Source of the DNA: Pseudoscleropodium purum
Taxonomy: Eukaryota > Streptophyta > Bryopsida > Hypnales > Brachytheciaceae
DNA length: 64,000 nucleotides
Reading direction: 5' to 3'
Assembly: GCA_963969395.1 (NCBI GenBank)
Contig: OZ017803.1
Location: 10,354,001 to 10,418,000 of the forward strand
Each line of letters starts with the position of its first letter. Positions within the stretch are counted from its first letter, which is position 1. Made by a program: the position numbers and the translations under genes. The notes beneath the pieces were generated by a model. The model was not told the DNA's origin. It saw nothing but the letters and a program-made list of their open reading frames with translations, and made no database searches. Of this stretch, positions 34,259 through 46,800 are shown in pieces.

Positions 34259-35900
34259 TAAAAAGTGATCTCTCCAAAGTTATGGAATTGTTGACCAGTG
34301 CCTTCCTAATGTAGTGAAGGTTTAGTGACTGGCTGCTTGTGTGTTCCTGTGCGTAGCGAGTTGCTTGGATGTGCAGGAGTGCCGGAAGGAGGGAGACCAC
34401 TGATGCATGCATGATCGAAAGCGACTTTGCATTTTTCGATATTGCTTGGATTTGGCCCGGGATTTGGCAGCGAGATTTGAAAGAGAGCCTCACTCCGTGA
34501 TGCCCACCCACCAGCAGGGCAGGTTCGACATCTTCTGACAGGTGCCACCAACGTGACATGTAAGTACTCCTCCTCCTCCTCCTCCTCTCGCTACTAACAT
34601 GTCCCAGCAGAGTAAGATAGATAAGAGAAAGAGAAAGAGAGAAAGAGATGGTCTAAGTTAGGTGAGAAGTTACAAATCAAAACATGGACAGGAGCAAGCA
34701 AAAGGCAGGACTGATATTGTATGATTGTGTGAAGAAAAAAGAGATTATATATGGTGGTTGAGAAGTCACTTGCCTTCAGTTGCCGTCCCAGTGCACTGAA
34801 AACCCCTCCGTCATCAGTCTTAATGTGAGCAAATTTGTGAAGACCAAGCATGTTGATTGATGTTGACTCCATCCTCATCATGGGGTTCCTTGAACTTTGG
34901 ATCGAACAACAACAACAAAAAAAATAACCAAAAATGCTGTGAAAAAAACAACCCAGCAAGGCAGAACTGTGTCAGATTATCTGTCTTTTAAAAAAAATTT
35001 AAAATATTGAATACATACATTATATTCTGCAACTGCAACTCCGTTCCAGTCTCTGTCTGGAAAACTCTCTGTGGATGTCCGAAAAAAGATGACTGAGATC
35101 GTGCCTCCAGCTAGTTCCAGCTATGATGATGCCAATGCTGCTGCCCAGCAGCTTTCCTCCTTGAAAAAAATAATGCACTTAATTTTCCAAGTTCTTCTAA
35201 GAATGTTTGGCACTCATGTATCGTCGTCGTCATACTGGCTATTCCAGTTTCCTGGTCGTTCGAATTTTTTGCGTGTTTCCCAAGATAGGGCCAGAAGCAT
35301 GTAAAACAGTGCTTGAATTTGGATTCCCCCATTGTCCCGTTTCTGATTTCATTGGCAGGAGAGGAAGTGTAAGTACATCTGCCTATGGAATGGGGTTTCC
35401 TAGCTCTCGCCAATCACTGACTTTGGGTCCAATTCTCCATGCTCAGCGAGAGCCAGTGACAGAGCCAGGCAGCAGCAGTGTGCGCGCAGGCCTGAGTAAT
35501 AACTTATTGCCTGTACCCGGAAAACAGAGTCCTTTTTTCATCATTGGCATCAACAGAAATGATTGTGGTCCACTCTAGTCCCAGTTTTCTTAAATTAAAA
35601 ATAAACATAAAAACACACAAAAACCGCCTGAACATTAATTTGCATGAATGGATTGCATTTTCAGTGAGCCTTCAGTTCAGTCTTCCTTGGCTGCTCATAT
35701 CATAACATTGTTTAAAAATGAATTAAAATTGCAGATTTTGTAGTGCTTGCCTGTGCAACGGTTGAAGCACAGAACTGAAGTCACTCAACTAATAAGATAA
35801 TAAACTTAGGGTATCGTATCTCCAGTTGAACAATTTGAAGTTGTTCATGGGATGGAAATTTGAGCCAAGATGAACCACGATACATGTTATCTATCGTACC
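34259..35900. other. More unique segment with open frames on both strands; possible unrecognised gene
   Basis: Base composition is more balanced than around it. Minus frames at 34254-34559 and 34594-34959 and a plus frame at 35207-35578 are open. In the minus frame near 34790-34880 a peptide MESTSINMLGLHKFAHIKTDD is followed by an AAG|GCAAGT donor-like site, so exons of a minus-strand gene are possible. I recognise no family. CTC repeats lie at 34566-34590. Confidence 0.3.
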
Positions 35901-35904
35901 TTAA

Positions 35905-36860
35905 CCCCTAAATTCCCATTGTCCCCTCGGGGGACATATCAGATTTCGGGCAGGTTCTTGTGACTTCAATTTTTGGTGAAATGTTTTGAAACTTTCTCGT
36001 GAGATAGAAAAATTGATTATCTACATGGGAATAAAATTTTTATTTCAATTTGTGCCTGGGAGCAAAAATTATACCACAAAAAGTCTAAAACTAAACTCGA
36101 CGGGCAACACAAAAAAAATTGCAAAAAATCAAAATAAATTTTCATTTTTTTTCTTTTGAAATGTTTTATTTTTGTCTATATGTGAAATTTAGACTAATAA
36201 TGAGAAAGTTCCATACCATGAACAACTTCAAATTTTGATTTGTTCTATTTGGACTAATAATGAGAAAGTTAAAGACAATCTTGTTTTTCGGGCAATTTTA
36301 GCATCTTCTTGAAAAAATAACTTTTCGGATTCATTTTTGAATGCAATTTTCACAATTTTTTTTGAGAATGTTCTAATGCTTGCTTAAACAATCTCACCAT
36401 TTGGATTATTGTCTTTCTATCCCATCTTGGAGTTATTAATAATTTAGTTTTTTTTTTCAATCTTAGACCTGCTTCTACTTAGCATTTTTTTATAGAATGA
36501 AAATCAAGTGTTGTTTTTTTGAATTTTGTTTCCTAGCCTTTCAACTCAATTCTTCAACATAAGAAATTTTAACTTCAAAGTCTGTAGTGCAAAAAAATTC
36601 CATAATTTATGGTCAAAGTCATTTGAAATTGCAAACCGGTATTCAAAAAAATCTTTCTTTTTCAACTTTGAATGCTAATATCTTCCAATCTACACGGTCA
36701 AACTTCATGAAATTTTTACCACATGAACTAAGATAAGTGAAGTACAAGATCCTATGGTTAGATTCTAAAAAAATGATTTTTTTATTTTCTTGAGTGAATG
36801 CAACAAAAATGGTAGTTTTGAGTGGTTTTTGACAGAAAAATGGCTTTGAGACTTCAAGGG
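35905..36860. mobile_element. TTAA-flanked CCCCTAAA-type element, full length
   Basis: TTAA (35901-35904) is followed by CCCCTAAATTCCC. The right end ACTTCAAGGG is followed by TTAA (36861-36864). The interior shares GCTAATATCTTCCAATCTACACGG, GTACAAGATCCTATGG and GGTAGTTTTGAG with the 5323 copy and, inverted, with the 53550 copy. It is 956 bp and non-coding. Confidence 0.7.
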
Positions 36861-36864
36861 TTAA

Positions 36865-38260
36865 CCTACCTCTCCTAGATTGTGAGCTGAAGGTTTCAGT
36901 TGAGCAATTGAAAGTTCTGCATTTCCGAAGCCCAGGGGCAGACTTGAAAGTTTCTAGTTTCTGAAGTTTTGACTTTCAGAGTGGGCTTGGGGGCTTCACA
37001 TTTTTTGCCCCTATGTTAAGAAATATGCAATTTACCGAAAAGGTAGTTACATGATGTCCTTGTAACATTGACTTAGTGGCTAACTTTCAATTGCCAACTT
37101 TATGAGACTTCCTTTAGTTATGAGGCTTCCTTTGAGGCACTGTACATGTATAATAACTTAGCTATTGTCATCAATTGGCACAGCCTCTTCCCATGCCAAC
37201 GAATAATTCTACTTACATACATTCAACCATTTTAGTTTCTCTCATGCAACCAATGATTGCTGAGTATCAGAGTATGAGCCCATGTTGAAGTCCGGCCAAT
37301 GCTCTGACAACACACAAAGTGCAGTTCCCCCACTTGAAGGTGTCATACATTATTTGCAGAATAGCTTCCTGAAGTTACTAGGAGGTGTGATGCACCTTCC
37401 ACTAATTTTCATATAATATCCTGTATAATGTACTGCATGCTGAGCACCACAAAACGTGTCATGTTTGAAGTTACATCACTTGAGATTCCAACATATAAGT
37501 TAAGTTCAGAGAACTCCACTCGAACTTATCATAGATCAGAACCTCATCTGATCCCAAGACTGCTTCAATTCCATGTTCATTTCAGCAAAGAGTATGCACG
37601 TGATGGAACCCAAAAAACAATAATGACATTTCATGTCTACAAAACCATTAGCTCCCATGTGCAAAAGATCTGACCCGAATTACAAGACCTTGAACAACAC
37701 AAGTAAGACTAGAAATCAGAGATCCTCATCCCATGACTGCTTCAATTCCGTGTTCATTTCAGCAAAGAGTACATGATGATGGAACCCAAAAAACAATTAC
37801 GTCTTCATGTTCAGAAAACTCCCACGTGCAAAAGATCTGTCCCAAATTTCCGTACGTAAGACCCCACCAGTTATGTCCACTTCTAGCTCTATGCTAATGT
37901 ATGATCCACACGTGCACCTGTAGCTATTATTCTGGCGTCCCCACTCAGCCAACCTGCCTGCAGTACGCATCAACTATGAAGTAAATTGCAAGTTTCCCAC
38001 GAGGTGTGGAAGCAGGGCATCTAAGTTATCATCATGTATCTTACTTGCTTGCAAGCTCAAGCTCACCTGCACTTAAAAATTATAAAGAAAAAGAGGTTCA
38101 TCTTGCAAGTCTAGCTAGCTAGCTAACTTGTGTCCTGAACAGTTAAAGTACCAAAAATTGCCTAGTCACCAAACAGGAAAGTCTTGAAGCCAGTGTTTGC
38201 AGTATGTGAGGTGATGAATGATGTCAAGGTCCCTGTTCACATTGCAGAAAAAACTGCACA
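36865..38260. other. Intergenic DNA downstream of the pyrophosphatase gene
   Basis: No gene is seen. It contains a tandem duplication at 37530-37880 (listed separately) and a CTAG run at 38110-38123. Confidence 0.45.
37528..37880. repeat. Direct duplication of an approximately 190-bp unit
   Basis: Unit 1 (about 37528-37680) and unit 2 (about 37720-37860) share, in order, GACTGCTTCAATTCC, GTTCATTTCAGCAAAGAGTA, GATGGAACCCAAAAAACAAT and CCCATGTGCAAAAGATCTG-like words. Confidence 0.8.
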
Positions 38261-38269
38261 TGCAAACAT

Positions 38270-38830
38270 ATCCTAACTCTAGGTAATGTTGGCTTTTGAA
38301 CTGTAGGCTCCAATTGTGGTAGGTATGTGAACAGGAATGGGTTGCACATGGGGTTTAAGGTTTAGGAGCCCTTTTGCAACCCCAAAAAACTGGAGCTAGT
38401 ACAAGTCCTAAGCCCCACAAGTAACACTATGAACTCTAGCTAGAGATTGTTGGCTTTGAACCGTAGGCTCCAACCGGGGCATGTGAACATCGAAAGCTTG
38501 AAAAAGGGGGCGAACATTTGTCTTGAAAGCTTGCTTGTAAAGTAGCAGAAAAAACTGGAGCTAGTAAAAACCCAAGCTGAACATGCAAACACGATTAATC
38601 TAGATTATTGACTTCGAACTGTAGACTCGATCCGGTCCGGGCATACATGTGAAGAGGCTAGGCATCCATGGGTCGCGAAAGCGGGTAAAATTTTGTCAAA
38701 GCTTGCCTGCAAAGTATCAGGAAAAACTGGCGCTAACTAAGTTCGTTCTAAACCTAAGGTAGCGCAGTACATGGAAACATCATGAAATCTTTGTCAATAG
38801 AATCGTTGGTTTCGAACTGGAACTATATGA
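38270..38830. repeat. Diverged tandem array of about 170-bp units
   Basis: A phrase like GTTGGCTTTGAACTGTAGGCTCCAA occurs at about 38288, 38448, 38609 and 38805. AGCTTGCYTGYAAAGTAKCAGRAAAAACTGGAGCTA occurs at about 38527 and 38701. The array ends about 50 bp from the stop codon of the pyrophosphatase gene, so it may lie in its 3' untranslated region or terminator zone. Confidence 0.7.
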
Positions 38831-38885
38831 AGTAGGATGAGTTCCCGAAGGGAGGAGGGTGACTGATTATGCATGCACCCGTTTG

Positions 38886-40679
38886 TTAGAGACTCTCATA
38901 CACGCGATTCTCCGTGTTGTTCAAGTTGCGCCGGACGGTGTTCCTGGCGAGCTCGCTGTACTTGGTGCTGTTGCCCTTGCAAAGCTCCACAGGGTACTTG
39001 GTGGCATTCTTCTGGAGCTTCCGTAGCGCCGACTCGCCCAAGTTCACATTGCATACGTCTGCTAAGCGCACCAAGTAGAGCAGCACGTCCGCCAACTCTT
39101 CCCCCAAATGCTCCTTGTCCGCGTCGTTCCAGTCGGCCAGACCACTCGGGACCTCGCCTTTCCACTGGAAGATCTCGGAGAGCTCGCCCACTTCACCGAC
39201 CTGCCAGAGGTCATCCGTGACAACAGAACCAATTAAAACAAACATATCACAGGTTTGATTCTTAGTTTCAGAAGACTAATTGATGACTGTAATCTCTCTC
39301 AAAACAACAACATCATCAAACTTCGAGTCTTGGACTGATTCGGTCGATCTAAGGAAAGTGAATCTCCGTGCAGTGCACTAAAAGCTCTTTAGTCTGACCT
39401 TTGCTGAAACCAATTTAACCACTGCAGCAAAACAGACCTTATTCGGAATAGCTTATTAAATGTCGAACAGACGGCAAAATCATCCTTCCACGAGTCTTGG
39501 AATGCAGTTCAGTGAGAGTTAAAAAAAAGGGGGGCAGTACGCTCAAACTCTTAAAACTGATCTTCTCTAGACTCTAGTGTCAATGTTTAACACATTAGGA
39601 TCATCGACTGTGTACAGCAAAACAGACACACTTCACAAGAAGTAATTAAATATCGAACAAAGTAACAACATCATCGTTCCACGAGTCTTGGAATGCAGTT
39701 CAGGACAAGTGACGCTGGGTTGTTAAAGCTCTATCTGCTGGTTTTCTCTAGAAGCGAAACCTGCAACCGTACTCTTGCCACACTATCTTCGACTGGAGAT
39801 AAACAGACCCGGTTCTCCACAACTAATGCAATCTCTCACAAGCAGCAAAATCAACCCTCCAAGAGTTTTACGATTCAGTTCAGGAAGACTGAAACCCGGT
39901 GCAAGTAGGGATGTGTACTCAAAACTCGATCTTCTAATCTAAGACTCTAGAAGCGAAACCTGCACACTAGCCACTCTATCTATCACCCCGGACTATCATT
40001 GACTGTAGCAAAACCGACGCGATTCTCAACAACTAATAAAATCTCTCACAAAAGCAGCAAAAGCATCCTTCCACCAGTCTTGGAATGTAGTTCAGGGAAA
40101 GCGAAGCCCGATGCAGTACGCTCGAAGCTATTTTAGTCTGGCCTTCTCTAAAATCGAAACCACACTGTCATCGACTGTAGCAAAACAGACACGGTTCTCA
40201 ACAACTAATAAAATGTCAAAAGCATTCTTGCACGAGTCTAAGAGATTCGATTCCAGGGGACTGAAACCGGGTGCCTCTGCATTCGAAAGTCTTTCTTCTG
40301 GCCTTCTCTAAAAGCGAAACAAGCACACTCAATAGCCAAACTATCATCGACTGTAGCAAAACTGCAAAACCGACCCGCTTCTCAAGAAATCCCTCCCCAC
40401 CTAAAAAACCATTCCTATGAGAGTCTAGGAATTCAATTAAGGGAGATATATTGACTGATCGAAGCCCATTCAACAGGTTGAACGGAAGAGAATTACAAGA
40501 GCGAGAAGCAGATTGCGAGGGCTATGAAACTGGTCCCATTCCCGATCAGCAGCGAACGCCGCCATCCTGCGCGCTAGCTCCTTCAACGTCACTTCTTTCG
40601 CCTCCGCAGCAGCGGGTGCACCAAGAGTCACGGGCGTCACAGTCCCGGCACTAATCTCCCGACTAATCTTTGACTCCAT
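38886..40679 (-). CDS. dCTP pyrophosphatase 1-like (MazG-type all-alpha NTP pyrophosphatase), two exons
   Basis: The enzyme hydrolyses dCTP and modified dCTPs to the monophosphate and pyrophosphate, cleaning the nucleotide pool. Exon 1 is 40497-40679 (61 codons) and exon 2 is 38886-39200 (104 codons plus stop), joined in phase 0 across a 1296-bp intron (donor GTAATT, acceptor CTGGCAG). The 165-aa product has HSPRNLLLAL at the junction. The Mg-binding motif E64-x2-E67 (GEVGELSEIFQW) is followed by E96-x2-D99 (GEELADVLLYLVRLAD), the ExxE...ExxD signature with normal spacing. The N-terminus (about residues 1-28) is Ala/Thr-rich and may be an extension. Start choice: ATG at 40679 gives MESKISRE; an in-frame ATG at 40745 would add 22 residues. 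The intron is filled with tandem repeats. Upstream is GC-balanced sequence with a TATA-like motif. Confidence 0.93.
39330..40455. repeat. Tandem repeat array inside the pyrophosphatase intron
   Basis: Units of about 150-200 bp recur six or seven times with divergence. Marker words are CATCGACTGTAGCAAAACAGAC (about 39604, 40009, 40151, 40344), CGGTTCTCAACAACTAATAAAAT (about 39809, 40019, 40193), CGAGTCTTGGAATGCAGTTCAG (about 39491, 39680, 40075) and CTTCTCTAAAAGCGAAACC (about 39744, 39950, 40142, 40304). It accounts for nearly all of the 1296-bp intron. Confidence 0.85.
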
Positions 40680-41004
40680 AGTCGGCTCTTCTTCTCCCCC
40701 CATCCACCAAACACACAACGTTCCTCTGCGAATGCTCGGTATCAAAAAACCTACACCAGCACAACACTATGGAACCACCAGCTTTCGAATTCACGGATCC
40801 ACCACTAATAAGTTATCCCCCCAAACCCCACCAGATCGAATCCTGGCACCCTCAAATACTCCCATCAGAATCTGAAAAGTCAGGAGTCCGAGAAGTCTCT
40901 AGTAGGTGCAAAACTGCAAATTGAGGGCTACGTTAGATATCTAACGACGACGACGGAATTAGCATCACCAATCGATCACCAGGGGTTGCATTCACAGGCC
41001 GACT

Positions 41005-41012
41005 CTTTATAT
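41005..41012 (-). promoter_or_regulatory. Candidate TATA box of the pyrophosphatase gene
   Basis: On the minus strand this reads ATATAAAG, 326 bp upstream of the chosen ATG. It implies a 5' untranslated region of about 300 bp. Only the motif and position support it. Confidence 0.35.
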
Positions 41013-41019
41013 CATAGCC

Positions 41020-42211
41020 TGGTGCTACTCGTCTGTACACGCTAGTACCATCGATACCGTTCGCCGACAGAAATCCATCCCTCCCCACCTGCACAAGCTG
41101 GGTCCTGTTATAAGTACGCGTGAGTTGCTGGGCTAAGCTTTTGCAGGTCTTGAATTGGACCGCCGGGCGATCGATAGATTTTCTGTGTCTGATTTCGAGA
41201 GCTGTGCGGGAGGTTGATTAGGTCAGATCCGGCGTGTGGCAACTCTGGTGTCTGGCCTCCTGCACTAGCAAAGCACATGCAGGTCCTTCCTTGCAGTCAA
41301 ATCCAATCAAATCACACAATTGGCAATGCGCATTTCCTCCGGGTAGCTCTAACTAACGAACTTGAGATTCGATTTGCAATTCAACTGAAATTCTTCTGCA
41401 GGCAAGCAGGCAGGCAGGCAGGCGCTGACTCTGGATCCCCGGGATGTCTACTTTTCAGGCTAATGCTTCCGCTCGACTGGCACCCAATCGAAATGCTTGC
41501 GATCTTAACTTAACTTGCAAGGGCGCTGCTTGCATGCAGTCGCCAGCACGTGGAGCTAGGCTGGTTTGAGGAGTGTTTGGAAAGCTGGCTGGGAAGTTGC
41601 TGAGAGATCTAACTTATGCAGTAGCTAGCTAGGTCGGCGGACGGAGGGCTCGAATACAATGCTCCTGGGCAGGTTCCTGACGATGGAAGCGGCGAGGGGA
41701 AGCTTGCCGCCATAGCCAACTACTTGGTGGAAAAGGGAAACGTCTCCAGTGAGGAAGACCAAGCTTGGTCACGTCGACGGGGGCTCCGGAATCTACTCGT
41801 TTGTTGCCCCTAGTCTAGTCGAGATTGATGTGTCGTCGTGGGAGTCAAGTCACAGCAGTTGTAGAGGTGGCGCAAGCAGGGTCGAGTCTAAAGTAGTGCA
41901 ACGAGCCTCTTGCGCAGGTCCACCAGAGAGTGAATGCATGTAAAAGAAAGAAAAAGACTCCATATTTTGGGTGGGGGTGAACCGATCCCTCCGTCATCCC
42001 CTATTGAAAATGTTGAAATTTTTTTATTTTCCACATATGATAAAATTTGCAAGTTTAATTTGAATTCATATTTGCAATCAAAGGCCCCAAATTATATGGG
42101 AGAGATGTACATGGTAAATTAATTAGGAACAAAATAGGAGATCTTTTTTTTATATGCACTCTTGGAATGACTTAGGGGGAATAAGCAAGCTAGCAAGGGG
42201 ATCAATTCATC
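41020..42211. other. Upstream region, no gene recognised
   Basis: Balanced base composition. An AGGC run (about five units) lies at 41402-41425. Plus frames at 41214-41513 and 41749-41943 resemble nothing known. Part of the region may be regulatory for the minus-strand gene. Confidence 0.4.
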
Positions 42212-42219
42212 TTGACCCT

Positions 42220-42469
42220 CAGGGTTGACGAATCTCTACGTCCGCCCGAAAAAGGCGTCCGTAACCCGGACGTCCGTCTGTACGGACGACAATAGACGCA
42301 GCGTCCCTCCTGACGTCGGAAGGCGGACGGGGGCGGACGGGGGTGAGGCGGACGGGGCGGAACGGACAGGGCGAGCGGGGGCGGACGGCGTCTGCGAATG
42401 TCAACGGATGCTGTGGACACAGCGTCTGCGTTCGGACGTCCTGGACGTCCGACCGTCCTATCAACCATG
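42220..42469. mobile_element. GC-rich hAT-type MITE, complete, short form
   Basis: The termini are CAGGGTTGAC (42220) and ATCAACCATG (ending 42469). Perfect 8-bp duplications TTGACCCT lie at 42212-42219 and 42470-42477. It is 250 bp, the shortest complete copy, and lacks the central ATTACGGCCGTCC segment. Confidence 0.94.
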
Positions 42470-42477
42470 TTGACCCT

Positions 42478-43899
42478 ATTTTGTATTGTATTAATTTTAA
42501 AGTTAACACCTCCCTTGGCTAATTTGGGCCTTGATTGCAAATATGAATTCAAAATCTGTAAGGAAATTTTTCACAACAAATAAAAGGTTCATGCGTTTTT
42601 CCAACGGGTAAAACATGAAGGTGAAACTACCTGCCTACTTCCACAAGAGGCTTGTTGAACTACTATAGACTTGAATTGGTCCAAGTAATGGGTTCTTTTG
42701 GAGACAATCTAATGCCCAAAACTAACATCCTCCTAGTTTGTTTTTTAAGACTTTGGGAAATGTAGGACTTTTCTTTTTACTACACTTTGCCAAATCCATC
42801 CAAGTGAAGTTGGTGGAAATTCACCAAATTTTTATTATTATAATAAATTATAAAATACAAAATAATATAAAAATATAGTTAATAATAGTATAAGATGGCA
42901 TCTCTATCTCGCAAACCATAGCTATATAAGCAACATAAGTGGAGACCTAAAAAACTATGCTAGTCCCAAGTAAGGTAGAAACATTTAGAAGTGACACTTT
43001 GTTGGTTGTGCTATTTTAAAGGTCGAATGACTACAAAAATTATTGGAATTTTTTGTGAACTCAAGAAAAATGCAACTGAAGATGTTTTATAATTTTTTTG
43101 ATGCTCTAGTAATATTTTGTAAATTTTCTAAGTTGAGAATATAGGGAAACTTGTATAAAACACTACTCACCTTGAATGGATACTCTTGAAGCTCTAAATG
43201 TCTTTACTTTTATTGGTTGCTTCAAAAAACTCTTTTCTTTTTATTATTAAAAAAAAAGTTGTGATAGAACAATCCTTTTTTGAAATAGAACAACATGTGT
43301 TTCATTAACTTGTACAATCTATGCACTTCCCAACCAATTTGGTGAATCTCATATGCAACAAATATAAACGAAATACAATGCAAGTTTTATCATACCAACC
43401 ATTGTTTTTCAGGGCATGGTGGGATTTTGTGTTTGTCTATTTGGTAAAGGTTTTCTTTGTTATTATCACATTTTCATCCTAAAGCTACTCCAAAGTGCAT
43501 CCTTGGGAGGATACGTGAGTAAATTTAGGAAAATAAAGTTTTATTTCATGACTTTCTTTTTATTTGGCTAGCCTCAAAGGTGGGATGCAATGGGGGAAAT
43601 TTTTGAAAGCCTATCCACCACCTAATTTATAGCCTATCACACAAGGTTTAGCATGTAAATTTGCCCAAGCAAGGGTGGCAATGCTTTAAGTTGTTAGAAT
43701 AGATATCTCTATATTAGTACAAGAACCAACCAAACTTTAGAGAAGAGACAAAATATTTTCTAGAATTTTGCATGGAAGTGTGCAATATTTACAATGAGAG
43801 AATTGGAAGTTTTGTTGGACAAAATTACTAAGAGAGGCCCATCAAAGAGGGTGTGGTGCTTGATTGCCCACCCTTGGTAAAGAAGCGAACACGACTAGG
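42478..43899. other. AT-rich intergenic DNA
   Basis: No gene or bounded repeat is recognised. Confidence 0.45.
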
Positions 43900-46800
43900 T
43901 TCGTAATTTTTATTCACTTTTGATTTAAAGATGTGTTATGAGCACGGTCCACTATGCCTTCCAAGCAATGGATCTTGCTAGTGTTTCCTAATTTTTATTG
44001 ATGGGCAAAAAAAATGTTTAGAACACAGTGATATGACTTGCCAACTAACTGTCAATTATTGGATTATCATGCTCAAGGGTGAAATTCTATGGTCCCACAT
44101 ACTTCCTTTATGTTGGAGGTGATTGGTAATAATCCTCACAATCTCTACTAATTGGGATTGGATATCCCTATATTCATTCCGTAAAAAACCTAAATCACCT
44201 CTTACTTTTAACTTCTATTGATACTACGGGTCTTGCTGCTTCTAACATTGCCTCTTAGTTCTCCTACTAAATCTAAGTCCTAACCTCTAATTCTACTACC
44301 CAGGCTCTCTTTTCTACTCTACAAATCTATGATCCTACATTCCCCACTTTTACCATCCCATATTCACTAATTGTGAATTAGGTCTAACTAGAAAAAAACC
44401 CCAATGCTACTTAAGGTGAAGATTCCAAGTGTTGAATTAATGATTCACCTCATCACTGTCGGTGTTTGAATAGGTCTCATCCATGTCCACTTCTTCTGGT
44501 TCTATAGAAGCCCTTCCCTTGTTTTTATTTTGCCCGTTTGTTTGGTTCCAACCCATAGGCTTTTAAAGGAAGGCTACTACCCCCTCATGATCTAACCTCT
44601 TTCTTTCTCTACTTCATTCTTTTACATTAACACTATTCCACCAATTGCATTCATGGTGGTCTTACAACTATAAATCCAAACCCCAAGGCCTTTTAATGGT
44701 GTCCTTTCCCTTTCTTATGCACCCCCCTTTGTGTCATACTAATTTAACTTCTAACAGTTATAATAGCTCCTACGGATTTCTCCTATGACCTATCTAATCT
44801 AGTAGCTAGTGTACTATTCATCTCCTCCCTCCTTGTTCCCTACTTCATCCCTTCCTCTCCTAATCTCCCTCCATTGTTTGTAGCAGCCTTGGTTAGAGAG
44901 ACCTAGAGGCGACTAGTTGTATATAGGGTAGTATTAAGAAGTGCCACTTTTCTTCTCCCTCCCTCCCCTACTTTTGTTTTATTTGTTTGTTTTTACTTAA
45001 GCTCCCTCCTTTTGTTGGTATTTTGTTTTCCCTTTCTCCTTGGATTAGCCCCCCTCCTATGGAACACTGGACTTCCCTCCTTCCTATGGAATGTTGGATT
45101 CCCGACTTCTTCTTGTAGACGCTAGACTTCCAATCCCCTCTTGTGGACGTTGGACTCCTAACCCCCTTTTGTGGAACGCTGGACTCCCCTTGAATATTGG
45201 CCTAGTGCTCTAGAGTATCGGTTAGTGCCCTTGGATATTGAGCTGGTACATTGGGGCCCTTGAGGTGGAAGCTCTAGGGTTATCAATGGAAGCCTTGAGA
45301 TATTGGCTGGTGCTCCGAGTATCGACTTGGTGCCTTGGTATCAGGCTGGTGCTCTAGAATATTGGTTGATGTCCCAGAATTGGGCTGGTGCTTTAGGATA
45401 TCAATTGGTGCCCTTGGATATCGGACTGGTCCACTAGAAGTCCTTCAGGTGGAAGTTCTGGGTTTATCTATTGGTACGTTGGGGATATTAGGCTAGAGTC
45501 TCAAGGGGAAGCTCTAGGGTTATTATGCTAGGGCTCTAGAGTTATTGGTTTGGTCCGTTGAGGGTCCTCATGATGGAAGCTTTGGGGTCATCGAGTTGGA
45601 GGCTCTAGGGTTATTGGGTTGGTCTACTAGGGGTCCTCGGGGTGGAAGTTTTGGGATTATTGACTAGTCCACTAGGAGGTCTCATGGTGAATACTCTTAT
45701 AGTCCTTGTATTAGGCTACTTTGGATATTTGGAAACTAACGACACTATCCAGCTATCCTCTCATGGATATTTGGAAGCTAACGTAGGAAATTGTCTAGTA
45801 CCTCATAAAACATGCTAAACTTCTTTAAGTCCCAAAGTCAAAGCTTTGCTGTCTCCCAAAGATATTTTAAAACATATCTCTTCCTCTAACACCTAAGGTC
45901 AAAGCTCTGCCATCTCCTAAGGGTACCCACATAGTAAAAGAATGTTAACTATGCACCATGCTTATACAAAGCAACACCCCAAAGAACAAGGTGATGACCC
46001 TAATTGACATACTAAAGGCCCTCTAAAGCAGCATCACCAAGGTACGGTGGAGGGTTGCTTTAGAATTAGTATAAACCATACAAGACTCCCAACTCACATC
46101 AATTAGCTCCTAAGGTTGCACATAGGAAGGAAAAAAGACTCCCTACTTCCCTACAATTCACACACAAAGATCTAAGGATGAAATAGAAGGGCTCACACGG
46201 ACCTTCGAAAGCTCTATATAGTACAACAAGAATGGAGCCAAAAGTGCTCCCAAAACATCATAGAGTTCTCTTGGCCTCAAATGCCTAGATATCCAAAATC
46301 ACTTGGACCCACGAACCCAACAACAAAATGAAGGGAGTGATTTTAGAGAGGAAAATGGAGCCCTTAAATAGATTTTTAAGGGACCACTCACCCCCCTAAA
46401 TTCTTACTAGTAACCTTATCAATTTGGATTTTATCTACATCCTCAAAGATTTTCATCCTACTCTTAAACTTTTGACTATCTACTATACGTTGGACCAACA
46501 TCCTAACTTTTGGAGATTGACTCCAAATGCTAAATAGATTGCGTTGTTGGCTCTACATCACCATTTTTAATTCAGGATCCCCTTGACCCCCTGTATTGAG
46601 GCCAAAAACCCAACAAAGGCTAGCGTAGATTAAAAACTAAGTTATGGTAAATTCCCAACTCTTGGTGGTTCTCTATTTTGAGAAAAGTAACTAGCCTAAG
46701 ATCTCTTGGTAGGTGCGAGAGAGTAAGAAAAGGCTCTTTATTGACTTCATTTTGTTATCATGTGCTCTCGGAATGCCGGTCAATGTTGCGGGGATCCCAC

